Below are positions 16,978 to 25,430 of a stretch of 64,000 nucleotides of DNA, piece by piece (the stretch's first letter is position 1; each line of letters begins with the position of its first letter). The stretch is from JABSOG01 sp965277695 (GTDB lineage Bacteria > Pseudomonadota > Gammaproteobacteria > Enterobacterales > Alteromonadaceae): NCBI GenBank assembly GCA_965277695.1, contig CBDIDQ010000006.1, positions 1-64,000 of the forward strand, in the 5' to 3' direction. The translations under genes and the position numbers were made by a program. Under the pieces are notes generated by a model. The model was given only the letters and a program-made list of their open reading frames with translations, had not been told where the DNA came from and ran no database searches.

Positions 16978-19887
16978 ATGGCTGATGCACTCAATCGAAA
17001 AAAACTTTTTATTAGCTACCGCACATCAGACAAAAAGTTTACAGATTTACTTGTTTACTATCTTCGCGTATATGAAGTCAGGTGGGAAATGGATATTTGG
17101 GTTGATGACAGAATAGACAGTGACATAAAAAAGAAAAAAAATGAAAATACAAATAACAACGATGATGAATTCATAGAACTCGTTGACGAGCAAGTTGATT
17201 GGGAAATAGGCAATGCAGAAATGGCTGTTATTTTGTTATCTGATGAATATTTTAAAGGTTTTAAATCTGACAGTTATGTTAGTTATGAACAAGGCCTTCT
17301 TCGTAGGGTAAAAAGAAAAAATAAAACCAAAATCATAACCGTCCTTATTTCCCACATATCAGAAGAATTTAATGAACAATATGAAAAAGTAAAAAAACTA
17401 TTTGGCGATCCTATCAACCCGGGATCACCGCTCCCTGAAGGTGCTGATATATTTCGTATATACAAATATATGAGGCCTCTTGCAGCAAAAATATTTAGTC
17501 ATATTCAGAGTGAAAAAACCAAAAAACATCAATATCGCAGCTATAGACATTATGCTTTACGTAAAATAAAACAAGACAGCTCTCAGGATTTAAATAAAAC
17601 AATTCAATCGGGTCTATACGCCACGTTATCACTAGGCTTTCATCATTTGAACCGACATACCTACCGATTAGAATTTCGTTTCAGTATTTCACAACAATAC
17701 GTCGAAAACCCAGTTAAACAATATGAAGTAAATATTAATATTAGTGATTTACATACTCCATTTAAAGGTCGTAAAACTGGCGATACTCTAAAAGAAGAAC
17801 AAAAAGTATACGGTCAAAAATTAAGTGCTCTTCTTTTTGAAAACACACTTAATACAAATCAAACAAACTTAAAAGATGAACTCACAAAGGCTGTTCGACA
17901 AGCAGCGAATGAACAAATCCCCTTACGACTAAGAATAGTTATTGGTCCAAGCGCTCAAGAACTAAACTCACTACACTGGGAGCTTTTGCATCATCCATCT
18001 TTCAATTTACCAATAACACAAATAAAAGATATTTGGTTTTCCCGTTACTTAATGTCTACTGGGCTTAACTGGGACCAAATTCATATTCGAGCTGAACCCA
18101 CTAAACCTCGTGCAGGAATTATGGTTATGTCTAGCCCAAACTCAGCTATTAATCCGCTAAATGAGTACTCACAAGCAAAACAGTATCTAAAAATGTTGAA
18201 GGCTGAAGAATGTCATGAAATTAATCGTCAGATAAATCAAAGCCATTATCAATTATTAAATTCTTTAGAAGTAATCGATGTTTTACACCTGATATGTAAT
18301 GTTAAATTGGATAATGGTAAACCGCATTTAATTTCAACATGTGCCAATAACAAAGAAGAACTACTGAGTAAATCCATAATTAGAGAGGCATTAGCGGGCC
18401 GCGTAAACAAGCCGAGGTTAGTTATACTTCAACCACCTTTCCTGAAAGGGAAAAAATCCAATTACAACCTTCTATTTGAAATTGCTCCAGCATTTGCAGA
18501 GGCTGGTATTGCATGTATTTTAACTTTTCAAGCAGCTATTACCCGAAAATCTTTAAAAATATTTTTAGAATCATTTTATTCATGCTTAACAAAAACTCAT
18601 GGACACATAGGAGCAGCAGTCTGCACTGCACGCCAACAGCTCATAAAACATGAAAGACCAGATTGGAGTGCTCCTGTTTTAATCGCAAGACAAAAAACAA
18701 CTCGAATATGGTATGAATCCGGGTTTGATGGTAGTGAGCAAGAAAAGGAAAAAGTATGGAACAGACTGACTGATACCATAATTAAGCGAACCTGCATTCC
18801 AATCGTTGGACCAAGAGTATTCCAAAAAATAGTAGGCTCAAGAGATCGAATTGCTACTGAATTAGCTGATCGATTTCATTATCCTATGGCCCATGAAGAA
18901 CGAACTCGTATGACACAAGTCGCTCGATATATCATGGCCAACTATGGAGTACCAGTTTTAAACAACCAATATGATCGCGTTTTAGGTGAATTTTTATTTA
19001 ATGAAAACCGCGATATTATCACTGATGCCAGTACTGATGTTAGTAAAATCAAATACCAACTGGATAAAATTGACAACAACATCAATGAGTTCATTGATGA
19101 AATTGGTGAAGTGCGCTTTGATCAATGCATAACAGATTTAAAAACAGAAAAAAGGAATGAGCTCGAAATCTTTATTCGACTTGCTGACTTCAACTTACCT
19201 AAACTAATTACAACCAGCACAACGAAGCTATTAGAAAAAGCTATTGAAATGAGAACAAAGATTGCGCCTCAATCAAAGATTCACCCTTGGCGTCATTCAA
19301 TGTCTGCATTACCATTAGAAAATAAAGAAACAAAATACACTAATAAAAATTATATTGATGATATTTTCAAAGATCCTATCGACGATGAAAAGCTTGAGAT
19401 AGATCAACAGAAAAATACAGCAGAGGTTTATCATTTATTCGGTGAAAATACGCCTTGGTATCATCGAATACTTAGTGAAGATGATTTTTTCAAATTTTTG
19501 CGCTCCATTCAGCGAAAAAACCCAGTAAGTGTTCCTAGTGATCTGGCTAAAAAGCTAATCACCAGTAATTTGCTTTTATTAGGCTTCGGCCTTAATGATT
19601 GGGATTTCAGAATGCTACTACAAGTCATAAATACTATTAAACAAAACACTCGCAGAATGAACCTTAAAAAAGAACAACTTCAAATAGCCGTACAAATAAG
19701 ACCTGATGAAGAGCTTGTAATGGACCCATACAAAGCAAAAGAATACTTACAAAAATTTCTTGGCCTAAGGGATATTATTATTTATTGGGGCGGTGAAGAT
19801 GAATTTATTCGAGAGTTAAGTGAGAAAGTTAAAGTTAAAGAAACCCAATTAAAACAAACTAAATCAGGGGGCACTAATGAAAGATAA
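16978..19887 (+). CDS. TIR - CHAT-like - SIR2-like multidomain conflict (defence) protein
   Basis: The protein has 969 residues. Residues ~8-165 are a TIR domain (KKLFISYRTSDK; EIGNAEMAVILLSDEYFKGF; SYVSYEQG with Glu104 as the likely NADase residue). Residues ~315-575 resemble a CHAT caspase-like domain (GPSAQELNSLHWELLHHP; AEAGIACILTFQAAI; AAVCTARQQL), but the usual His-Gly motif reads LHLICNV and the usual LNAC reads ILQPPF. Residues ~600-950 are SIR2-like (IPIVGPRVF; VYHLFGE; LLLLGFGLNDWDFRMLL), with the expected TTN-x-D replaced by TTSTT. TIR and SIR2 folds are NAD-consuming in antiphage systems. The stop overlaps the nSTAND gene by 11 bases. The AT-rich composition suggests horizontal transfer. 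Confidence 0.85.
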   Translation: MADALNRKKLFISYRTSDKKFTDLLVYYLRVYEVRWEMDIWVDDRIDSDIKKKKNENTNNNDDEFIELVDEQVDWEIGNAEMAVILLSDEYFKGFKSDSYVSYEQGLLRRVKRKNKTKIITVLISHISEEFNEQYEKVKKLFGDPINPGSPLPEGADIFRIYKYMRPLAAKIFSHIQSEKTKKHQYRSYRHYALRKIKQDSSQDLNKTIQSGLYATLSLGFHHLNRHTYRLEFRFSISQQYVENPVKQYEVNINISDLHTPFKGRKTGDTLKEEQKVYGQKLSALLFENTLNTNQTNLKDELTKAVRQAANEQIPLRLRIVIGPSAQELNSLHWELLHHPSFNLPITQIKDIWFSRYLMSTGLNWDQIHIRAEPTKPRAGIMVMSSPNSAINPLNEYSQAKQYLKMLKAEECHEINRQINQSHYQLLNSLEVIDVLHLICNVKLDNGKPHLISTCANNKEELLSKSIIREALAGRVNKPRLVILQPPFLKGKKSNYNLLFEIAPAFAEAGIACILTFQAAITRKSLKIFLESFYSCLTKTHGHIGAAVCTARQQLIKHERPDWSAPVLIARQKTTRIWYESGFDGSEQEKEKVWNRLTDTIIKRTCIPIVGPRVFQKIVGSRDRIATELADRFHYPMAHEERTRMTQVARYIMANYGVPVLNNQYDRVLGEFLFNENRDIITDASTDVSKIKYQLDKIDNNINEFIDEIGEVRFDQCITDLKTEKRNELEIFIRLADFNLPKLITTSTTKLLEKAIEMRTKIAPQSKIHPWRHSMSALPLENKETKYTNKNYIDDIFKDPIDDEKLEIDQQKNTAEVYHLFGENTPWYHRILSEDDFFKFLRSIQRKNPVSVPSDLAKKLITSNLLLLGFGLNDWDFRMLLQVINTIKQNTRRMNLKKEQLQIAVQIRPDEELVMDPYKAKEYLQKFLGLRDIIIYWGGEDEFIRELSEKVKVKETQLKQTKSGGTNER

Positions 19888-21289
19888 CCCATATCCAGGT
19901 CTTGCATCCTTTGAAAGTAACAACTGGCCATTCTATGGGCGAGATAGAGACATAACAGCCCTTACAAATTTATTAATTACAAACCGTACAGTTCTCCTTC
20001 ACTCGCCTTCTGGGGCCGGCAAATCTTCATTGATCCATAAGGGTTTGATACCCGAATTGGATAAGTTGGGTACATTTCAGGTTTTACCTGTATTAAGAGT
20101 GAATGAGAATTTATGGGAGCTAAAACGAGCTTGGGAAGAAACCTATAATAAAGAGTTTATTGAAACCGATTGGAACCGTTTTACTTGGAGTATTTTACGT
20201 TCCCTTGAAAGCAAAAATAAAGGAGAGAAATACAGTCCATTAGAGCTAGCTAACCTTACCATAAGTAATTACCTTGAAAACACCGCTTGGATATACTCAA
20301 ACAGCTCTCCTAAACTACTAATATTTGACCAATTCGAAGAAGTCATTACCAAGCGTTGGCGTGATGTTTCCGCTAAAGAACGTTTCTTTTATGATATCGG
20401 AAAAACACTTCGTAATAGTTCATATTGGGCCTTATTCGTCGTGCGAGAAGATTATGTTGCTGCTTTACAACCTTATTATCAATTTCTTCCAACCAGTATT
20501 CCTCAAGAATACAGAATGGAATTGCTTGAGCCCCGCGATGCAAAAGATGCTATTGAAAAACCAGCTAAAGAGCAAAGTATTACATTTGAAAAAGAAGCTA
20601 TTATCAAATTATTAAAACTACTAAGTGCCTATAAAAGATTCGATTTAGAAGATAAAGAACAACTCTATTATGGAAAATGGATCGTCCCACTCTTTTTACA
20701 ACTCGTATGTCATCGCTTATGGTCGGCTTTACCTGAAAACACAAAAGAAATAAAAGTGGAACACATTCCTAATGGTCTAAATGACCTAGCACAGTCCTTA
20801 GCTTATTATTATTCAAATGCACTAGAAAAGATTAGCAATGGCGATATATTACAACAAAGAAAATATAGAACCTATATTGGAAATAAATTAATTAATGTAC
20901 AACGTATGCATCGGCGTCAAATAGAAATAAATTTAACAGCCCCTAACACCCTAGATAATTTTGAAGCTACATTGATTAAAGGTCTAAAAAACGAAAACTT
21001 TATCTGTGAGACAAGGCCAGGAACAAATATTTATGAGCTTGCTCACGATCGTATGATGTTTCCAATTCTCGAAGACAATGCCAATTGGATAGAAGATAAT
21101 ATCAGCTGGTTTGAACGACGTATAAATAAGTGGAAAGAGTATAATAAAAAGTCTGAATACCTATTAAAAAGTTGGAAGCAAGTAACAAAAGCGATAGTTT
21201 GGCTAAAGGAAAAAGACAAAAACCAAACAGGTAAAAAGTTCGAAGAACAAATCTTGGCTTTACTGGAATCCAAGCAGCAAAAAAAATAG
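19877..21289 (+). CDS. nSTAND1-type NTPase, partner of the TIR-CHAT-SIR2 protein
   Basis: This 470-residue protein starts NPYPGLASFESNNWPFYGRDRDI, the signature entry of nSTAND1 ATPases. It has Walker A HSPSGAGKSSLI (about residues 42-53) and Walker B KLLIFDQFEEV (about 147-157). The sensor-like ALFVVREDYVAAL and MELLEPRDAKDAIEKPA are followed by a winged-helix region ending IYELAHDRMMFPIL. Most STAND proteins continue into WD40, TPR or LRR sensor repeats; here only ~75 helical, Lys-rich residues follow, so ligand sensing must use the partner or another factor. It overlaps the upstream gene by 11 bases and has a good AGGGGG site, indicating coupled expression and probably a complex. Confidence 0.85.
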   Translation: MKDNPYPGLASFESNNWPFYGRDRDITALTNLLITNRTVLLHSPSGAGKSSLIHKGLIPELDKLGTFQVLPVLRVNENLWELKRAWEETYNKEFIETDWNRFTWSILRSLESKNKGEKYSPLELANLTISNYLENTAWIYSNSSPKLLIFDQFEEVITKRWRDVSAKERFFYDIGKTLRNSSYWALFVVREDYVAALQPYYQFLPTSIPQEYRMELLEPRDAKDAIEKPAKEQSITFEKEAIIKLLKLLSAYKRFDLEDKEQLYYGKWIVPLFLQLVCHRLWSALPENTKEIKVEHIPNGLNDLAQSLAYYYSNALEKISNGDILQQRKYRTYIGNKLINVQRMHRRQIEINLTAPNTLDNFEATLIKGLKNENFICETRPGTNIYELAHDRMMFPILEDNANWIEDNISWFERRINKWKEYNKKSEYLLKSWKQVTKAIVWLKEKDKNQTGKKFEEQILALLESKQQKK

Positions 21290-21321
21290 CAAAATAACAC
21301 AGGGTCACAATCCCCACCAAA

Positions 21322-21350
21322 GCTGTGGCACCGAAACCCGGTGCCACAGC
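21322..21350. terminator. Strong hairpin after the nSTAND gene
   Basis: A 12-bp perfect stem GCTGTGGCACCG / CGGTGCCACAGC with a 5-base loop lies 33 bases after the stop. No T-run follows, so it may act as a 3' stabiliser or a factor-dependent terminator. Confidence 0.5.
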
Positions 21351-21381
21351 CCCTTACCGCAAAGCCTCACCCAAAGTCGGA

Positions 21382-21507
21382 TTAAATCCAATCGGTGCCC
21401 TTCGCCGGCGTATGGCAACCGATGCAGGCGTAATAATAATCACTGGTGACGTTTTTCTTTGGGTTATCGGTTTTGAACAATCCCCAGCCCCAGCCGTCGC
21501 CCCATAC
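21382..21507 (-). pseudogene. C-terminal relic of a cytochrome P460-family protein
   Basis: The minus strand reads GDGWGWGLFKTDNPKKN..., then YYYACIGCHTPAKGTDWI and a stop. The c-type haem motif CIGCH and the surrounding WGWGLFK...CxxCH..AK.TDW pattern are those of the P460 domain C-terminus. A stop codon (21508-21510) lies just upstream in frame and no start or ribosome binding site is seen. Only ~40 residues of a domain normally three times longer remain. Confidence 0.65.
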
Positions 21508-21636
21508 TCAAATGCCCCCAAACAAACACCAATACCTGATACCTATAGGCTAATAAGTTATGGTTATACTTGCCCCACTGTATTTTGTCCTTATACTAAC
21601 TTCCTTGTTCTCTTCTTTAGCAATAATAAGGCGTAA

Positions 21637-22533
21637 TTGATGATCAAACAGGTAGCGATTGTAGGTGGCACCCACGGCAATGAATTCACTGGTATTTATT
21701 TGCTCAAAAAATGGCAGCAACAACCTCAACTCATTGAACGTGAAAGCTTTTCAACCACTACAGTATTCGCTAATACCAAAGCGTTTGATAACAATTGCCG
21801 TTATATCGACAGTGATTTAAACCGCCGCTTTACCCGGGCTGAACTCGACGACCCCAGCCAAAGTAGTTATGAAGCCTCCCGTGCCAAAGCGATTAATCAG
21901 CAATTGGGGCCAAAAGGCAATCCCAAAACCGACCTGATCATCGACCTGCATACCACCACCAGCAATATGGGACCTACACTGATATTTACCGCCCAAGGTC
22001 AGCTATATAACCAGCTCGCCGCTTATGTAAAAGCACAAATGCCTGAGACGATCATTTTTTGCGAGCAAGATAATAAACCCAATGACGAACACAACATGCT
22101 CTGCACCATAGCCAAATATGGGGTGATCATTGAAGTAGGACCCGTGCCACAAGCAGTATTACGTCAGGATGTGTTTGAGCAAAGCGAACAACTCAGCCAA
22201 ATCATCCTCGACTTTATCGACCTGTCTAACCGCAACGACTTACCGCCACTGGCAGATAAAGTCACGGCATTTCGATTTGTCGATAAAATTCAACTGCCAC
22301 TGGATGAAAATGGAGAGCGCATCGGCATGATCCACAAAAATATTCAAGATAACGACTTCAAAGCCATATATCCGGGCGACCCACTGTTTACCACCTTTAA
22401 CGGCGAGGAGATTTTCTATCAGGGCAAAGACGTGGTGTACCCAGCCTTTATCAACGAAGCTGCCTATTACGACAATAATCTGGCGATGTCACTGCTACAG
22501 CAGGTTGAATTAGAGGTAAATCAGGAAAGTTAA
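21637..22533 (+). CDS. Aspartoacylase (N-acyl-aspartate deacylase)
   Basis: This 298-residue zinc carboxypeptidase-fold enzyme belongs to the AstE/AspA family. It hydrolyses N-acetylaspartate or related N-acyl amino acids in the cytoplasm. Zinc ligands are visible in GGTHGNEFTG (His, Glu) and DLHTTTSNMGPT (His). The substrate-binding DLNRRF and the catalytic Glu in IIEVGPV are intact. Length fits aspartoacylase. The start could be either of two adjacent ATGs (21637 or 21640); AAGGCG precedes. It follows the P460 relic on the opposite strand and is monocistronic, with a weak hairpin at its end. Confidence 0.85.
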   Translation: MMIKQVAIVGGTHGNEFTGIYLLKKWQQQPQLIERESFSTTTVFANTKAFDNNCRYIDSDLNRRFTRAELDDPSQSSYEASRAKAINQQLGPKGNPKTDLIIDLHTTTSNMGPTLIFTAQGQLYNQLAAYVKAQMPETIIFCEQDNKPNDEHNMLCTIAKYGVIIEVGPVPQAVLRQDVFEQSEQLSQIILDFIDLSNRNDLPPLADKVTAFRFVDKIQLPLDENGERIGMIHKNIQDNDFKAIYPGDPLFTTFNGEEIFYQGKDVVYPAFINEAAYYDNNLAMSLLQQVELEVNQES

Positions 22534-22546
22534 CCGATTAACAAAA

Positions 22547-22568
22547 TAAGCCAGCGCTGTCTGGCTTA
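22547..22568 (+). terminator. Short hairpin after the aspartoacylase gene
   Basis: The stem TAAGCCAG / CTGGCTTA has a 6-base loop and begins 14 bases after the stop. No clear T-run follows, so termination is uncertain. Confidence 0.4.
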
Positions 22569-23062
22569 ACCAACAGCAAAAGCCAACTAAAAACTAACCA
22601 AAAGTTAACAACTAATCACACAGCAATTCTCTCAACCTCAAAAAATGCCGATTAAAGCCTCATCAGAACGTTGATAAAACCTCCGATTGATAACATTTGA
22701 TAAACATTCTCAGGAACGCAAAGTTTTTTTAATTTATTTTTAATAACATTTCATTCATTTTTACCGGACGTTCAATCAAACTTGATTAACATTAACTAAC
22801 TGATATATAACAATTTAGTATCTACTTAACGCTCAATTAGGCTATGCAGAAGCTATTCAATCAACTCTTTCTACCCTTTGTCCCCTACTTTGTCTGTAAT
22901 TTAACTGTAGCATTTGTTGCTGAGTTGTTATAAAGTTACGCCATCGACAGCGCAGAGATGCTAAATCGAAACAAACATCATGGACACAGTACAGATTACA
23001 AACTCAACCAATAGAGTTCCTCATACAAGTTGAAACGTAAAAAATAGAGAGAGAATATAACA
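22569..23062 (+). promoter_or_regulatory. AT-rich leader of the subtilase gene
   Basis: There are about 490 bases without a convincing gene. The region is very AT-rich (for example TTTTTTTAATTTATTTTTAA near 22725), as in leaders of regulated secreted proteases. I see no clear operator. A 29-codon ATG frame near 22843 lacks a ribosome binding site. Confidence 0.3.
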
Positions 23063-25114
23063 ATGCCTAAGACAACCATGCCTAACACAACCATGCAAAA
23101 TTTATCAAAAGTCGCCGCAGCCATCGCCTGTACATTCACTTTATCAACCACCGCCATCGCTGCACCAGCCCAATTCGTTAACCTAAACGCACCGACTGCA
23201 AACAAGACTGTTAAAACAACAACGACAACCACAACTGACGCCACTGGCGACCGCTACATTGTTACATTCAAAAACTCAGCTCACCGGATGATGAGCAAAA
23301 CTGGTCAATCGGTTTTCAACGCCAAATCAGCTCAAAACGCCTTACAAAGCAAAGGCGCAACCGTTAAATTATCCCTCGACAAACATCACGCTATTGCTGC
23401 TCAATTGAGCGCCAAAGCCCTAAGCGCATTACGCAACGACCCAAATGTGCTTGATATTGAAGTTGATTCTCCGCGTGAATTATTAAGCCTTTACAGCGAC
23501 GGCGCAGGCAATCCAAACGAAGTACAAGTGACGCCTTATGCCATTATTCAATCGCAAGCGAATCAGTTAACCCTGCAAAGCGGGCAAAAAGTCTGTGTTA
23601 TCGATTCTGGCTTAGACGCTTCTAACCCTGATTTTGACCGCAGTGTTATCACTGGTGATAACGACTCAGGCACAGGTAACTGGGACCTAAACGGTGGCCC
23701 ACATGGCACACACGTTGCCGGTACCGTCGGTGCGGTTGACAATAACGAAGGTGTTATCGGTATGGCACCAGGCGTACCGATGCACATTATCAAAGTATTC
23801 AGTGCTTCAGGTTGGGCTTATTCATCAGATTTGGCTAAAGCCGCACAAGATTGTACAGACGCTGGCGCTAACATCATCACCATGAGTTTGGGTGGCGGTG
23901 CCGCCAACGCCACCGAAGAAGCCGCGTTTAACACCTTTACCAACAACGGTGGTTTAGTCCTAGCCGCTGCCGGTAACGATGGCAACAACGTACGCTCTTA
24001 TCCAGCAGGTTATAAATCAGTCATGATGATTGGTGCTAACGATGCCGATAACAACATTGCTGATTTCTCACAATTCCCCAGCTGTACTAACGGCGGTGAC
24101 ACTGATGACGGTTACTGTGTTGAAGCCACTGCGGGCGGGGTTAACACCTTATCTACCTACCCTTCACAAGCCGCTTTAGACACAGCAGGCGCAGGCGATA
24201 AAGGCACTGGCTGGACCTCAGGCAAAGCCAATGGCGTCAGCATGAGTGTTAAAGGCATGGAAAACCAAGGTACCGTATCAGGTTCAGTTTTCTTCATGGG
24301 CACCGCAACGGGCACTAACAGTGGCGCTAGCGGCAAAATTTGTATCATCGACCGGGGTGAAGTGTCATTCCACGACAAAGTGAAAAACTGTCAAGACAGC
24401 GGTGGTATCGGTGCAGTATTAGTGAACAATGTAGCCGGTGTATTAGCGGGTACTTTAGGCGAGACTAACGCCACCACCATTCCTGCCATCGGCGCTGATT
24501 TAGCTGACCGCAGCACTTGGATGAACGCTTCAAACGCTGAAATCAACATCGCCAGCTCAATGTACGGTTTCATGAGCGGTACTTCAATGGCAACACCAGG
24601 TGTTGCTGGTATCGCTGCACTGATTTGGTCAAACCACCCGACTTGTACAGGCACCAACATTCGTAACGCTTTAAAAGCCACCGCAGAAGATGCAGGCACA
24701 GCCGGTAAAGACAACTACTTCGGTTACGGCGTGGTTAAAGCGAAAACCGCCAGCGATTACATCACAGCTAACGGTTGTGACGGCAGTGGCAGCACTACGC
24801 CAACTACGCCAGCAGGTATTGATGCGACAGTAAATAACATCTCAATCAGCAACGGTCAATGGGCACGTTATACCCTGAATGTTGACAATAGCTATTCTTC
24901 ACTGACTTTCACCATCACCGGTGGTTCAGGCGACGCTGATTTGTATGTCCGTCACGGTTCACAATCAACCACGACAGCCTATGATTGTCGTCCATACAAA
25001 AACGGTAATGAAGAGACGTGTACTTTCAATAACCCAGCTCAAGGCACTTGGAATATCGATATCAACGCTTACACATCAGTTTCTGGTTTGACGTTGAATG
25101 CTAAAACAAACTAA
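23063..25114 (+). CDS. Secreted S8 subtilisin-like serine protease with I9 propeptide, PA insert and PPC domain
   Basis: This 683-residue exported protease has a signal peptide ending STTAIAAPA. The I9 inhibitor propeptide follows (DRYIVTFKNSAH ... VLDIEVDSPRELL). The catalytic Asp is in VCVIDSGLD, His in GPHGTHVAGTVG and Ser in GTSMATPGVAG. A PA domain (GKICIIDRGEVSFHDKVKNCQ) is inserted before the Ser. The C-terminus is a pre-peptidase C-terminal (PPC) domain (WARYTLNVDN, GGSGDADLYVR, YDCRPYKNGNEETC), usually removed after secretion. It would digest external protein for nutrition. A near-identical PPC domain is present in the metalloprotease at 32791. A strong terminator follows. Confidence 0.93.
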   Translation: MPKTTMPNTTMQNLSKVAAAIACTFTLSTTAIAAPAQFVNLNAPTANKTVKTTTTTTTDATGDRYIVTFKNSAHRMMSKTGQSVFNAKSAQNALQSKGATVKLSLDKHHAIAAQLSAKALSALRNDPNVLDIEVDSPRELLSLYSDGAGNPNEVQVTPYAIIQSQANQLTLQSGQKVCVIDSGLDASNPDFDRSVITGDNDSGTGNWDLNGGPHGTHVAGTVGAVDNNEGVIGMAPGVPMHIIKVFSASGWAYSSDLAKAAQDCTDAGANIITMSLGGGAANATEEAAFNTFTNNGGLVLAAAGNDGNNVRSYPAGYKSVMMIGANDADNNIADFSQFPSCTNGGDTDDGYCVEATAGGVNTLSTYPSQAALDTAGAGDKGTGWTSGKANGVSMSVKGMENQGTVSGSVFFMGTATGTNSGASGKICIIDRGEVSFHDKVKNCQDSGGIGAVLVNNVAGVLAGTLGETNATTIPAIGADLADRSTWMNASNAEINIASSMYGFMSGTSMATPGVAGIAALIWSNHPTCTGTNIRNALKATAEDAGTAGKDNYFGYGVVKAKTASDYITANGCDGSGSTTPTTPAGIDATVNNISISNGQWARYTLNVDNSYSSLTFTITGGSGDADLYVRHGSQSTTTAYDCRPYKNGNEETCTFNNPAQGTWNIDINAYTSVSGLTLNAKTN

Positions 25115-25139
25115 TCGTTAATTAACCTTAACCAATAAA

Positions 25140-25163
25140 AAAACCGGCTATTAAGCCGGTTTT
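25140..25163 (+). terminator. Rho-independent terminator of the subtilase gene
   Basis: The stem AAAACCGGCT / AGCCGGTTTT with a 4-base loop lies 26 bases after the stop and runs into T-rich sequence. Confidence 0.9.
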
Positions 25164-25215
25164 CTGTTAATTGTTAATTATTCAGTTTCACAAACGTGGT
25201 ACTTTCGGTACAAAT

Positions 25216-25408
25216 CACGAGCTGGAGCTCGTTCCTACAACGACTTATCCACAAGCTAAATAGTTACAATTATTCGGGTCCGACCATATAGAGCAAATTA
25301 GGGTTACAGTTATCCTCAATATTCACGAGGTTGAAACCTCGTCTACGGCAGAGCTGATATGCCGTAGACGCGAATTCATTCGCGTTTTTTTGATTATCAA
25401 TTGTTACC
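25216..25408. repeat. Composite of three dispersed repeats, including the multi-hairpin element
   Basis: In order: one GAGCTGGAGCTCG palindrome (25218-25240); a CTTATCCACAAGCTAAATAGTTACAA segment shared with the end of the repeat at 30577; and, from about 25282, the multi-hairpin element. The last has ACGAGGTT/AACCTCGT, then GTCTACGGCA/TGCCGTAGAC, then CGCGAAT/ATTCGCG followed by TTTTTTT. The final hairpin plus T-run is a good terminator on the plus strand. Confidence 0.8.
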
Positions 25409-25430
25409 CTGTTTGATTGGTGCCAATTAT

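Noticed and set aside
21325..21636. A 103-codon plus-strand frame
   Set aside because: It begins inside the hairpin after the nSTAND gene and runs opposite a clear cytochrome P460 relic; its sequence is proline-rich without family resemblance.
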